Source of the DNA: Desulfurobacteriaceae bacterium | GTDB taxonomy: Bacteria > Aquificota > Aquificia > Desulfurobacteriales > DQVG01 | Assembly: GCA_015661865.1 (NCBI GenBank) | Contig: DQVG01000106.1 | Location: 1-5,624 of the forward strand | Length of the DNA: 5,624 nt | Reading direction: 5' to 3' | Shown: in pieces, positions 5,567 through 5,624 of the stretch | Layout of the letters: every line of letters begins with the position of its first letter | How positions within the stretch are numbered: position 1 is the first letter of the stretch | The notes under the pieces: generated by a model | Seen by the model: the letters and a program-made list of their open reading frames with translations, nothing else | Database searches by the model: none | What the model was told of the DNA's origin: nothing | Made by a program: the position numbers and the translations under genes

Positions 5567-5624
5567 TCTCTACAGCACAAGAGGGGCTTCTATCTTTTCC
5601 GATAAACAATTCTATATCAGCATG
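5557..5624. other. Edge segment that does not continue rpoC
   Basis: Just upstream of ITMEDCKT, RpoC proteins normally have a very conserved stretch of the type GYLTRRLVDVAQDV. None of the three minus-strand frames here encodes it, and the rpoC frame has TAG at 5572-5570 and another at 5614-5612. One minus frame (5624 down to its stop at 5537-5535) and one plus frame are open across the segment, but I recognise neither product. It may be an assembly error at a contig end, an insertion, or a degraded region. Confidence 0.5.

Noticed and set aside
5550..5624. Plus-strand open frame at the edge (product includes LYSTRGASIFSDKQF), considered as the start of an unrelated gene
   Set aside because: Only about 25 codons are visible, no start codon or ribosome site supports it, and any family resemblance is too weak to claim.
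5557..5624. Group I or group II intron end, or an intein, interrupting rpoC
   Set aside because: No domain V-like hairpin or group I core segments can be made out, and the rpoC frame contains stops, which excludes an in-frame intein here.

Overview
The window is a block of core transcription and translation genes, all read from the minus strand. In transcription order (high to low coordinate) it holds the C-terminal part of rpoC, rplS (ribosomal protein L19), a radical SAM protein of the PflX-like type, tRNA-Thr(GGT), tuf (EF-Tu), rpmG (L33), tRNA-Trp(CCA), secE, and the N-terminal part of nusG. Both ends of the window cut into genes. No gap between genes exceeds 120 bases, and I see no credible plus-strand gene.

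The DNA is AT-rich with heavy use of A/T-ending codons. The proteins look bacterial and thermophile-like. The NusG NGN domain carries an insert closely resembling, from memory, the one in Aquifex aeolicus NusG. RpoC carries a large insert in the trigger loop, as in Proteobacteria, Aquificota and relatives and unlike Bacillus. These point to a deep-branching thermophilic Gram-negative bacterium. Thermodesulfobacteriota is my best guess and Aquificota the main alternative, but the sequence alone does not settle it.

Layout: bases 5566-3347 hold rpoC and rplS, separated by a GC-rich hairpin flanked by a 13-bp direct repeat. Bases 3307-2399 hold the radical SAM gene, whose Shine-Dalgarno lies inside a hairpin. 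Bases 2379-2295 hold two promoter-like sites facing tRNA-Thr and tuf. Bases 2281-1 hold the thrT-tuf-rpmG-trpT-secE-nusG series, a widely conserved order in which tRNAs are cut out of a polycistronic transcript. EF-Tu delivers aminoacyl-tRNA to the ribosome, L19 and L33 are 50S proteins, SecE is part of the SecYEG channel, and NusG and RpoC act in transcription.

This is mostly conserved housekeeping DNA, and I do not see an undescribed multi-gene system. The points worth a second look are the cysteine-bearing NusG insert, a CX4CX2C cluster in EF-Tu, A73 in tRNA-Trp, the radical SAM gene between ribosomal and tuf genes, the position of rpoC upstream of tuf, and the last ~65 bases, where RpoC homology stops abruptly.
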